In this document: piece by piece, positions 45,429-53,425 of the stretch
Layout of the letters: every line of letters starts with the position of its first letter
Numbering within the stretch: position 1 is the first letter of the stretch
Assembly (NCBI RefSeq): GCF_000013405.1
Contig: NC_007759.1
Span: forward strand, 2,791,001 to 2,855,000
Source of the DNA: Syntrophus aciditrophicus SB
Lineage (GTDB): Bacteria > Desulfobacterota > Syntrophia > Syntrophales > Syntrophaceae
Reading direction: 5' to 3'
Length of the DNA stretch: 64,000 bases
Notes under the pieces: generated by a model
Database searches by the model: none
Told to the model about the DNA's origin: nothing
What the model saw: the letters and a program-made list of their open reading frames with translations, nothing else
Position numbers and translations under genes: made by a program

Positions 45429-46940
45429 TCAGGCAGGTCTGTTGTTCATCTTTTCCGAATCCCCGTTCGGCGAGGGGACAAAGAACTCAGCCTGTGGAAA
45501 ATCCTTCAGGTTCTGAGCGATGCCTGCCTGCAGGAAAGAATTGACCCACTTGATAATATCGTGCTTCCTGATGGATCGTCTGAGCCTTCGCATCCGAATC
45601 TGGCGTTCTTCATATTCCATAACGAAGGCGGTATGGATCGTATCCGCCACTTGCCGCCTGTCATAGGGATTGACCAGGAGCGCATCGTGGTAGAGCTGGG
45701 AAGCGGCGCCGGCAAATTCACTCAGAATAAGGACGCCTTTTTCCTCGATATTGCTCGCGCAGTATTCCTTGGCGATGAGGTTCATCCCGTCTTTCAACGG
45801 GGTAACCAGTGCAATCTCGCAGGTTTTGTAATAAGCGAGAAGTTCCTGGCGTGGCAATGATCGATATACATAATGGATCGGCATCCAGCCGATCTCGGTG
45901 AATTTCCCGTTGATCTCTCCCACGATGCGCTCGATCTCCTGTTTGAGATTTCCATATTCTTCCACGCCCACCCGACTGGGAACCACGACCTGGATCAAAG
46001 TGACCTTTTTGCGCATGTCCGGATAGCAGGCCAGGGCATGTCCGAATGCCAGCAGGCGCTCGGGAATGCCCTTGGTATAATCAAGGCGGTCCACACCCAG
46101 GATCAGTTGTCTGTTGGGAAGGTTGGAATGGAGGATCCATGCCGCTTCAGCCACTTCATCGGTTCTGGCAAGCTCTTCGAACTCGTTGAAATCGATGCTG
46201 ATGGGAAATGCTCCCACGAGAGTTTCCCTGTCCGGCAGAAGAATTCTGCTCATATATCTTGATTTCATGACCTTGTAACGGAAGAGGGCACGCACGCACC
46301 CGATGAAATTCCGCAGATCTCTGACGGTCTGAAAACCAATCAGATCATATGCCAGAAGCGCCTCCAGGATTTCGAACCGCCAGGGAAGCTTAAGGAAAAT
46401 ATCGAGGGGGGGAAAAGGAATGTGGAGAAAAAAACCTGTCCGGCGTTTAATCCCCAGGCGTTTAAGCTCCCTGCCGACCAGGATGAGCTGGTAGTCCTGA
46501 ACCCACACGTAATCGCTCTCTTCCGTGTTCTGAACGACGGCCTGCGCGAATTTCCGATTTACCTGTTCATAGCACGTCCAGTAAGCGGGATCGAACCGAC
46601 ACCGCGAAAAGAGGTCGTGGAACAGAGGCCAGAGGACCTCGTTGGAAAAGCCGTGATAGTACTTTTTCACTTCGTCTCGCGACAGATTCACCGGCTTCAG
46701 GGAGTAACCCGTCTCCCGGGTCCCCCGTGAAAGCAGATCCGCAAGGAGAGGGCCTGCCGGGGTTTCCTCGGCATTTGTGCCGACCCAGCCGATCCATATC
46801 CCGTCACGATTTTTGAGGACAGGCCCCAAGGCCGTCACCAGCCCCCCCGATCCCGGTTCAATCTCCCATTTTCCCCGTTTCGCTTTTTTCAGAACGATGG
46901 GGAGACGGTTCGATATCACGGCTAACCTTCGCGTTTCCAT
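45429..46940 (-). CDS. otsA: Trehalose-6-phosphate synthase (GT20)
   Basis: About 503 residues from the start at 46940, preceded by GGAGGAGTGAC. It makes trehalose-6-phosphate from UDP- (or other NDP-) glucose and glucose-6-phosphate. Family motifs: LAVISNRLPIVLKKAK, EPGSGGLVTALGPVL, VWVQDYQLILVGRELKRLG, GFFLHIPFPPLDIFLKLPWR, LGVDRLDYTKGIPERLLAFG and SEFAGAASQLYHDALLVNPY. The gene overlaps the otsB 3' end by 19 bases and is last in the trehalose operon. Confidence 0.95.
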   Translation of the reverse strand: METRRLAVISNRLPIVLKKAKRGKWEIEPGSGGLVTALGPVLKNRDGIWIGWVGTNAEETPAGPLLADLLSRGTRETGYSLKPVNLSRDEVKKYYHGFSNEVLWPLFHDLFSRCRFDPAYWTCYEQVNRKFAQAVVQNTEESDYVWVQDYQLILVGRELKRLGIKRRTGFFLHIPFPPLDIFLKLPWRFEILEALLAYDLIGFQTVRDLRNFIGCVRALFRYKVMKSRYMSRILLPDRETLVGAFPISIDFNEFEELARTDEVAEAAWILHSNLPNRQLILGVDRLDYTKGIPERLLAFGHALACYPDMRKKVTLIQVVVPSRVGVEEYGNLKQEIERIVGEINGKFTEIGWMPIHYVYRSLPRQELLAYYKTCEIALVTPLKDGMNLIAKEYCASNIEEKGVLILSEFAGAASQLYHDALLVNPYDRRQVADTIHTAFVMEYEERQIRMRRLRRSIRKHDIIKWVNSFLQAGIAQNLKDFPQAEFFVPSPNGDSEKMNNRPA

Positions 46941-47755
46941 GTCACTCCTCCGGATAATCCCTCCGGGGCGAGAGCGGCCCATCCCCGGAGAAAGTCTTTA
47001 ACTGCCTGAATATCAGGAAGGAACCCTGATGCGGATGTGGGTGCGTCGGGATGACCGACCCGAATTCCTATCCCCCGTCCTTTGAGAAATCTGAATGCGT
47101 CTTCGTCGGTTTCATCGTCCCCGATGTAAACGGAGAAGGCGTCGTCAGGCTGACGGGAAAGGATGATCTGCAGGGCGCTTCCCTTGTCCATGCCGGGGCA
47201 CCGAAGCTCCACCCCGCCGTTGAACCGTCTCACTTCAAGGTTGTGCGCGAGGGCAATGGGCGTCCAGTTTTCCATGGCCCACCCCTCCATGGACAGTGCC
47301 TCATTTTCCGGCTGGCCGCGGGTATGGAGAGCAAGAGCGGCTATTTTGGCTTCGAGCCGAGAAATCAATCCCCTTCGGAAACCGGTATCCAAAGCCCTGT
47401 ATAGACCTTCGCGCTGAACGTAAAGAGGTTTCCGTGTCTCCAGGGTCCCATCGGGATAGCGGAACTCGTATCCATGGCTTCCGACCATCATGATGCCCGG
47501 TATGTCGAGAAGCCTTGTGAGCTCCGACAGAGGCCTTCCCGAAATCACGGCAACGGCGCCGTTGGTTCTGTCCCGAATTTGTACAATAAGCTCCGGTATT
47601 CCGGCCATGGGACGGGCCATCATCCGCGAAACATGAAACGGGGCAACAGTTCCATCATAGTCCAGTGCGAGAAAACCCACCCGTGCGGATCGAAGTTTCC
47701 CCCAGAACTCCGGAACGCCGCCGATGGCTATGGGAAAAACAGGAACTGTATTCAA
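46922..47755 (-). CDS. otsB: Trehalose-6-phosphate phosphatase (HAD)
   Basis: 277 residues with HAD motif I in FLALDYDGTVAPFHVSR, motif II in AVAVISGRPLSELTRLLD, the substrate-cap segment MVGSHGYEFRYPDG, and motif IV SVYIGDDETDEDAFRFLKGR. It removes phosphate from trehalose-6-phosphate to give trehalose. The start overlaps the TreT stop by four bases and the end overlaps otsA, so the three enzymes are translationally coupled. Confidence 0.94.
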   Translation of the reverse strand: MNTVPVFPIAIGGVPEFWGKLRSARVGFLALDYDGTVAPFHVSRMMARPMAGIPELIVQIRDRTNGAVAVISGRPLSELTRLLDIPGIMMVGSHGYEFRYPDGTLETRKPLYVQREGLYRALDTGFRRGLISRLEAKIAALALHTRGQPENEALSMEGWAMENWTPIALAHNLEVRRFNGGVELRCPGMDKGSALQIILSRQPDDAFSVYIGDDETDEDAFRFLKGRGIGIRVGHPDAPTSASGFLPDIQAVKDFLRGWAALAPEGLSGGVTWKREG

Positions 47756-48987
47756 GAGGTTTCGATCCTTTCCTTGTTCTCGAACATGATGGCATGCATC
47801 AGGGTAAGATGTTCACGCAGATGCCGCGTAATCAGGAAATTCTCCAGTACGAAATTATGGGCCTTTTCACCCATTTCCTTCAGTTTATCCCGATGTTTCA
47901 GAAGATAGCGGATACGAAGTGCCGCGCCCTCGGGCGAAGTAACGAGAAAGCCGGTATGGTGGTCCACCACCTGAAGTCGAATTCCTCCCACATCACCTCC
48001 GATTACCGGTTTGCCCTTCCACATCGCTTCCGTGACAGTGAGACCGAAACCTTCCTTAGTGGATTTCTGAATCACGATATCGGAAATCCTCTGAAATGCA
48101 TTGATCGTCCTGTGATCATCGCTGGGCAGAAGAAGGACATGGATATCCTCGTCATCTCCTGCGTACTCTTTGACCCAGCGGATCATTTCCTCACCTTCAG
48201 GGTCATCGGTGGCTCCGCCGCCTGCAAGAATAAGTTGAATCGGGGAATATTCCTTGACCAGCCTGTAGGCCCTGATGACCCCAATGGGATCCTTGAACCG
48301 GTCGAAGCGGGATACCTGAGTGATGATGGGCCGTTCCGGATCGAGCCCCCACTTATAATGCATGGCGGCGAGTTCATCCTCTTCCAGTTCTATATTCTTC
48401 TCACTCAGGGGATCGATGCTCGGCGCCACAAGATAGAGAGGGTGAGGCAACGGCTGGGCAAATTCGGAAAGCGACCATATGCTCGCAGAGTATGGTTCAA
48501 GGAAGTTCCGCAGATATTTCCAGATCGGCCGGAAGGGTCGACTCGCATCGATGTGGCAGCGCCATATCCATTTTCCCCGCCGGTCGGGAATGAAACGCAG
48601 AAGTGCTGCAGGCTGCGGATCGTGGATAAAGACGATATCAGCCTCTTCCAGATTCGTTCTTAGAGACTCCGCGTTCATTTCATTGACCCGTTCATATTCC
48701 GTCAGATAATCGGGATGCAGTTCGCCTCTTTTGCCCTGAAGCCCATTGTGCATGAGCTTTGTGCACTGGAAGAACAGATCGGTTCCGGTGATGACTTCCC
48801 ACCGCGCGTCGATGCCCAGCTCCTGCTTCAGGGGGATGAGCCGATGCAGGATCTCCGCAACCCCTCCGCCCTCCCGTGTGGAATTGACGTGAACCACTTT
48901 CAAACCCTGGAGATGCTCTCCAAGCTGCTGGAGATGATGAATGACGTCCTCGCCGACGATTTGAGCGTACTGTTCCAGCAGTGTCAT
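47752..48987 (-). CDS. treT: Trehalose glycosyltransferring synthase (TreT-like, GT4)
   Basis: 411 residues with a GT-B fold. TreT joins NDP-glucose and free glucose to trehalose in one reversible step. The N-terminal VVHVNSTREGGGVAEILHRL, the GIDARWEVITG segment, FIHDPQPAALLRFIPDRRGK, RCHIDASRP and the C-terminal ITQVSRFDRFKDPIGVIRAY and KSTKEGFGLTVTEAMWKGKP match TreT/trehalose phosphorylase-like enzymes. Having this next to otsAB gives two independent routes to trehalose. It is preceded by the DUF5752 gene with a two-base gap. Confidence 0.88.
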   Translation of the reverse strand: MTLLEQYAQIVGEDVIHHLQQLGEHLQGLKVVHVNSTREGGGVAEILHRLIPLKQELGIDARWEVITGTDLFFQCTKLMHNGLQGKRGELHPDYLTEYERVNEMNAESLRTNLEEADIVFIHDPQPAALLRFIPDRRGKWIWRCHIDASRPFRPIWKYLRNFLEPYSASIWSLSEFAQPLPHPLYLVAPSIDPLSEKNIELEEDELAAMHYKWGLDPERPIITQVSRFDRFKDPIGVIRAYRLVKEYSPIQLILAGGGATDDPEGEEMIRWVKEYAGDDEDIHVLLLPSDDHRTINAFQRISDIVIQKSTKEGFGLTVTEAMWKGKPVIGGDVGGIRLQVVDHHTGFLVTSPEGAALRIRYLLKHRDKLKEMGEKAHNFVLENFLITRHLREHLTLMHAIMFENKERIETS

Positions 48988-48989
48988 GA

Positions 48990-49649
48990 TCAGCCCCGTC
49001 TTTCTTTTACGTATGCGGTGAAGACACGTTCCAGCTCATCCCGAAGTTCACGGAGTGTCGTGAAATACGGGTCAATGCCTGCAATGCGCGAAGCGAGTTC
49101 CTGATGCTCCTCCTCCAGCCCCATGATCCATTCGCTGAAATCATTCTTGAAATGCGGTGTTCTCCGGCGCGCGTCAATCATGTGATAGAAGATGGTCCCC
49201 GGTGACATGTGGACAATATGCGTGCTCAGTTCATCGATTGTCGAAAACCGCCTGCCCGTATCGAAAACCACGATCTGGGAGCGTACAAAATGGAATCCGT
49301 GAGAAGGAATGACCCATGCGAGAAGCTCATTCTCATCGAGCCGTTCTTCAATGACCTCGATGAGTTCTCTGCGAAGTTCATTGAGATCCCCGAAATCGGT
49401 CGGATCTATGACGGCAAGTCGCTCAGCCAGAGTTTTGTCGTGGAGACTCCGCCATGACCAGATGGCAAAATCATTCTGGTATTGCGGATCGTCAAACCTG
49501 GCCCTCAGCAGGCCGCCCCAGAAATGATAATAGATGCAGCCCGTCGGGATGGCCGCCAGTTTTTCCTTTAGCTCACGGAGCGTCTGTACATATTCTCCCG
49601 TTGCCACGGCAATGAGGGCACAGTCTTTTACAGCGAATGGGTCAACCAT
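48990..49649 (-). CDS. DUF5752 family protein with an internal duplication
   Basis: 219 residues, no signal or membrane segment; function unknown. Two halves (about 20-108 and 128-216) are homologous. PTGCIYYHFWGG parallels SPGTIFYHMIDA, YQNDFAIWSW parallels FKNDFSEWIM, and AERLAVIDPTDFGDLNELRRE parallels ASRIAGIDPYFTTLRELRDE. Each half has the tyrosine/histidine YH pair and the NDF-W pair, which could form one site per half. It is the first gene of the trehalose operon, divergent from marR. A regulatory or carbohydrate-binding role linked to trehalose is guessed only from position. Confidence 0.8.
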   Translation of the reverse strand: MVDPFAVKDCALIAVATGEYVQTLRELKEKLAAIPTGCIYYHFWGGLLRARFDDPQYQNDFAIWSWRSLHDKTLAERLAVIDPTDFGDLNELRRELIEVIEERLDENELLAWVIPSHGFHFVRSQIVVFDTGRRFSTIDELSTHIVHMSPGTIFYHMIDARRRTPHFKNDFSEWIMGLEEEHQELASRIAGIDPYFTTLRELRDELERVFTAYVKERRG

Positions 49650-49693
49650 GGGTATGACTCCTCAAATGGGCAGCGTGATTTCATTGTTTTCTC

Positions 49694-49744
49694 TTGACAT
49701 ATCCTCTAAAACTCATTAGTCACGTACAAGAATAATTCTTACAC
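49694..49744 (+). promoter_or_regulatory. Promoter and MarR-type operator of marR and the divergent trehalose operon
   Basis: TTGACA at 49694-49699 is followed by a 21-base near-palindrome (49724-49744) with core AAGAAT-A-ATTCTT and matching outer GT/AC ends. It lies in the 122-base gap between the marR and DUF5752 starts, so one bound regulator could act on both. A close copy precedes ablA. Confidence 0.65.
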
Positions 49745-49771
49745 GAATTACTTTACCAGAAAGGATTGATC

Positions 49772-50266
49772 GTGACAACTGAAAGTGAAAATATTTACGA
49801 ATATCGGATAATGCGCGCTTTACGTCGTGTTATCCGGGCAGTGCACATCCATTCCAAAAAATTGAACTCAGAGTATGGACTGACAACGCCTCAACTTTTA
49901 TGCCTGCACACATTGGCTGAGTCAAATCGAATGACCCTCACGGATCTCGCCAGAACGGCAAATCTCGGAATCAGCACGGCAAACGGCATCATCGACCGCC
50001 TGGAGACCAAAAAATATCTTACTCGGACGAGATGCGCGGAAGATCATCGTAAAGTGTATCTGGAGATTACCCCAGCCGGAAGAGAAATTGTTTCGAAAGC
50101 ACCGTCCCTGCTTCAGTACAAACTTTCCGCATCATTGGCGCAACTCCCCGAAGCTGAGCAGACAACCATAGCAGAATCCCTTGAGCGGGTCGTAAAACTC
50201 ATGGAAGCTGAAAAACTTGATGTATCCGCAAACCTGTTCACCGGTGAACACAGTTACAGCAGATAA
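49772..50266 (+). CDS. MarR-family transcriptional regulator
   Basis: 164 residues if read from the GTG at 49772, which has AAAGG seven bases upstream; a TTG at 49766 is too close to that site. The winged helix is clear: LTTPQLLCLHTLAESNRMTL, DLARTANLGISTANGIIDRL for the recognition helix, and the wing TRTRCAEDHRKVYLEITPAG. MarR dimers bind short palindromes, and an excellent candidate overlaps its own promoter. A second copy of the site and a fragment of this gene lie before ablA, making the ablAB cluster a likely target. The ligand is unknown. Confidence 0.92.
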   Translation: MTTESENIYEYRIMRALRRVIRAVHIHSKKLNSEYGLTTPQLLCLHTLAESNRMTLTDLARTANLGISTANGIIDRLETKKYLTRTRCAEDHRKVYLEITPAGREIVSKAPSLLQYKLSASLAQLPEAEQTTIAESLERVVKLMEAEKLDVSANLFTGEHSYSR

Positions 50267-50329
50267 GCCGGGAGCCTCAACCACTTTTCAGATAATCAGC
50301 ATTATTCTGCAGGTATGCAGAGAGGTCTC

Positions 50330-51616
50330 ATGAAAAAAGCATTGATACTGTCTGTTGTTGTCTTCATCATTGTTTCCATCGTCGGCCCCACGGCTTTCCT
50401 GACCATTCCGGCCGATCTAAATCTCCTGGAAGAGAAGGAGGAAGAGGGAAATGATCAAGTCCGCATTTCAGAGTCGAAAGAGTTTCATGAAGTCAAAGGA
50501 AAAATCAGAGAAGGCGAGACCCTTTTTGACATTTTCAAAAAATACGGGCTTCATCCGGGCGATCTTTTCAGTTTGAGAGAAGCGTCGGCCGATATTCATA
50601 AGCTCCGTAATCTGCGGGTAGATCAGCCTTATCGGATTCTCTTCGACGCGGACAAGCAGATAAACTCCTTCACGTACTGGATAGACGACGATACGATCCT
50701 GAATATTACGTGCGGCGAAAACGGTTTCTGCGCGGAAAAAATCCCCGTTTCCTACGAAAAAAGGACAGAGCAACTTGCCGGGGTAATTAAGGACAATCTC
50801 ATTTCCTCGCTGAGCCAGGACAAAGAATCCCTTATGCTCGCCCTCGATCTTTCCGATATCTTTGCCTGGGACATCGATTTTGCCACAGATATAAGAAAGG
50901 GCGACACCTTCAAAGTCGTCGTGGAGGGATTGTACCTTAACGGGGAATTCAGGAAATACGGAAGAATTCTTTCCGCCGAAATCGTCAACAAGGGAGAACC
51001 ATACCACGCCTACCGCTTTGAAGATGAAGAAGGCGTGGATTATTATGATGCAGCGGGCAGGTCTCTGAAAAAGGCTTTTCTGAAAGCGCCCCTGAGTTTC
51101 AGACGCATCAGTTCGAATTTCTCCCGGGGGAGATACCATCCGATCCTCAAGATTACCCGACCGCACCACGGGATCGACTACGCAGCGCTTCAGGGTACTC
51201 CTGTTTCGTCGGCAGGTGATGGAACGGTCGTTTTTGCCGGCAAAAGGGGACAGTACGGCAATCTCGTGATTCTGAGGCACCGCAACGGGTACACGACCTA
51301 TTACGGCCATTTGTCGAAAATCAACAGCAATGTGAGAAAGGGAGTTCGAATAGCTCAAGGTTCTCTGATAGGAAATGTCGGGGCGACGGGGCTCGCGACG
51401 GGTCCACATCTCCATTACGAGATGCGGATCAACGACAGGCCCGTAAACCCGCTCTCGATAAAGATTCCCCGGGGCAGGACCATCACCGGGAAATCGATGG
51501 CTGAATTTGCCCGCGTTAAAGCCGCCATGGATATTGAACTTGCATCCGTTTCTTCCTCGACATTCCTGGCTTCCCAAAAGGGCACGCCCGAAAAGGCAGT
51601 CAACAACGGAGGATAA
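50330..51616 (+). CDS. M23-family peptidoglycan metalloendopeptidase
   Basis: About 428 residues from the ATG at 50330, preceded by AGAGAGG. An N-terminal signal anchor (LILSVVVFIIVSIVGPTAFL) is followed by an OapA/LysM-like region (KIREGETLFDIFKKYGLHPG) and a second domain. The LytM catalytic domain is at about 265-380, with zinc ligands in RPHHGIDYAALQGTPV and TGPHLHYEMRIND. It resembles MepM-type DD-endopeptidases that cut cross-links so that the wall can grow. It follows marR by 63 bases, possibly in the same transcript, and converges with menA. Confidence 0.92.
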   Translation: MKKALILSVVVFIIVSIVGPTAFLTIPADLNLLEEKEEEGNDQVRISESKEFHEVKGKIREGETLFDIFKKYGLHPGDLFSLREASADIHKLRNLRVDQPYRILFDADKQINSFTYWIDDDTILNITCGENGFCAEKIPVSYEKRTEQLAGVIKDNLISSLSQDKESLMLALDLSDIFAWDIDFATDIRKGDTFKVVVEGLYLNGEFRKYGRILSAEIVNKGEPYHAYRFEDEEGVDYYDAAGRSLKKAFLKAPLSFRRISSNFSRGRYHPILKITRPHHGIDYAALQGTPVSSAGDGTVVFAGKRGQYGNLVILRHRNGYTTYYGHLSKINSNVRKGVRIAQGSLIGNVGATGLATGPHLHYEMRINDRPVNPLSIKIPRGRTITGKSMAEFARVKAAMDIELASVSSSTFLASQKGTPEKAVNNGG

Positions 51617-51680
51617 CCACATGACAGAGCAGATCGGGAGTTCCTGATCCTGCTTGCTGAGCGAGAATTTTTCTTCCGGC

Positions 51681-52565
51681 TCAGAGCAGTCCCGCAATGA
51701 GAATGATGCCATTGATGAAGTAAAAGATGCGGACATATTTCCCGTAGTCATCAAGTTTCACCCAATCGCGGGTCGCCAGGGCAATCTTGCGGAGTTTGAT
51801 CGGTATCGGGAGCGTCAGCAGTGTGCACCACGCGACCGGGGAAAGATATCCGACAAGAGCGAGGATGGCGACGCTTCCGTAGATTCCCATCCAGAGGGCC
51901 ATCAGAAGGTTCAGGGCGCCTTTTCTCCCCAGACGGACGGCAAGGGTCCTCTTGCCTGTCGCCCGGTCCGTGTCGATGTCGGGAAGATTCTGATAATTCA
52001 TGATCAGGGCGACGCTCAGCCCGATGGGAAGTGTAATGGGAAGCGCCGTCCAGTCCACCCGCCCCAGGAGAACCCAGGCGGTGCCCAGAACCATCACCGG
52101 CCCCATGTTGACCCCGACGAAAAGCTCGCCCAGACCGTGGTAGCCGTAACGAATCGGCGGCGCCACGTAAAAGAGGCTGCTGAAAAAGGCGAGACTCATC
52201 AGTGGAACAAGGGCCCACAGTTTAAGAGTCCAGGTGAGATAGAACCCGATCATGGCCGCGACAGAATACAGGAGGATGATGGCTCTCCCCAGCTCGGCCA
52301 CACTTATTTTCCCTTCCTGAAGCACACGGGACCCGCCGATGGACTTCCCGGCATCGGTTCCCTGGATATGATCGAAGTAGTCGTTGGAAATGTTCGTCGC
52401 GAAATGCACCAGAAAGCACGCCAGGAGAACAAGTAGAAATGTCGGGACCGAAAGAGCGCCCTGGCGGCCTGCCAGAACCGCCCCGACGGTCAGCGGGATC
52501 AGGGTGGCAACAAAGAACGGCGGACGGCTGGCCTGCACCCAGGCCTTCAATTTTTCCAGATTCAC
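51681..52565 (-). CDS. menA: 1,4-dihydroxy-2-naphthoate polyprenyltransferase
   Basis: 294 residues with eight or nine membrane helices of the UbiA family. The first Asp-rich motif is NISNDYFDHIQGTDAGKSIG, and the second is NYQNLPDIDTDRATGKRTLA. The N-terminus WVQASRPPFFVATLIPLTVG is typical of MenA. It attaches the prenyl chain to dihydroxynaphthoate, giving demethylmenaquinone. It ends the menC-menE-menH-menA cluster, eight bases after menH. Confidence 0.93.
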   Translation of the reverse strand: MNLEKLKAWVQASRPPFFVATLIPLTVGAVLAGRQGALSVPTFLLVLLACFLVHFATNISNDYFDHIQGTDAGKSIGGSRVLQEGKISVAELGRAIILLYSVAAMIGFYLTWTLKLWALVPLMSLAFFSSLFYVAPPIRYGYHGLGELFVGVNMGPVMVLGTAWVLLGRVDWTALPITLPIGLSVALIMNYQNLPDIDTDRATGKRTLAVRLGRKGALNLLMALWMGIYGSVAILALVGYLSPVAWCTLLTLPIPIKLRKIALATRDWVKLDDYGKYVRIFYFINGIILIAGLL

Positions 52566-52573
52566 GTGTCTAC

Positions 52574-53425
52574 TTATTCCTCCGATATTGAAACCGCCTC
52601 TGCATTCTCTTCCCCGCTTTCATCCTCCAACAGCCGCTGAAGGGCGCGGATGATCCGCTCGGGAAACTGGCTGTGAATGTCGTGGGAGGCGCCGCGAAAC
52701 ACAGTCAGGCGCATTGCGGGGATTTTTTTCTTCATTGTTTCCGCGGCCCCGGCATAGGCTTCATCCCTCTCTCCGCAGAAATAGAACAGCGGGAAAGGCT
52801 GGCCCGTGAGGCGCTCCGCAAAACTGGGGTGGTTCCCGACGCTCAGAATCTTCAGGGCGAGGCGGAGTTCCTCGACGTCGTTGTCCCGCTTTTCCCGAAG
52901 AATCCGCTGCAGGACAGGCGTGCCCTGAAGCGTGCAAAACAGGGGCAGACGATGCCACCCTTCCAGAAACGCCGCAAGATCCTTATCCGTCCGGACATCA
53001 GCCAGCAGGATCGAATCGCGGAAATAACGCCACAGCCTTTCCTCCGGATCGGCAATCCCGAAAGAAGCCGACTCGAGGACGAGCCGCTCGATCCGCTCCG
53101 GCGCGAGGAGGGCGACATTTTGTGCAACCCGGCCGCCCATGGAGTATCCGTAGAGGCTGAACCGGTTGATCCCCAGGGTGTCCAGATCCCGCAGGATGAG
53201 GCTGGCCGCGTCTTCAAAGGTTTTCAGGGCTTTCAGAGAATCGCTGCAGCGCAACAGTGACCTGCCATGGCCGGGTAAATCGAAGGCAATGCAGCGGTGT
53301 GTTCCGCCAAGGGCCGCCGCAAGCGCCTGAAGGGATCTGCCGTTTCCCATGAAACCGTGGAGAAAGATGAAAACACCGCGATCCGGGCTTCCGAATTCCT
53401 CGCAACTCAGGACCGTTGCCGTCAT
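52574..53425 (-). CDS. menH: SHCHC synthase-like alpha/beta hydrolase of menaquinone synthesis
   Basis: 283 residues. HGFMGNGRSLQALAAALG, AFDLPGHGRSLL and the nucleophile elbow YGYSMGGRVAQNVALLAPER match MenH, as do the catalytic Asp region (FYFCGERDEAYAG) and the terminal His in GASHDIHSQFPE. MenH removes pyruvate from SEPHCHC to give SHCHC. It overlaps the menE start by four bases. The identification rests on fold and position between menE and menA. Confidence 0.87.
   Translation of the reverse strand: MTATVLSCEEFGSPDRGVFIFLHGFMGNGRSLQALAAALGGTHRCIAFDLPGHGRSLLRCSDSLKALKTFEDAASLILRDLDTLGINRFSLYGYSMGGRVAQNVALLAPERIERLVLESASFGIADPEERLWRYFRDSILLADVRTDKDLAAFLEGWHRLPLFCTLQGTPVLQRILREKRDNDVEELRLALKILSVGNHPSFAERLTGQPFPLFYFCGERDEAYAGAAETMKKKIPAMRLTVFRGASHDIHSQFPERIIRALQRLLEDESGEENAEAVSISEE

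Noticed and set aside
50468-51754. Long minus-strand ORF opposite the M23 peptidase
   Set aside because: The plus frame has complete M23 motifs; the antisense frame has none.
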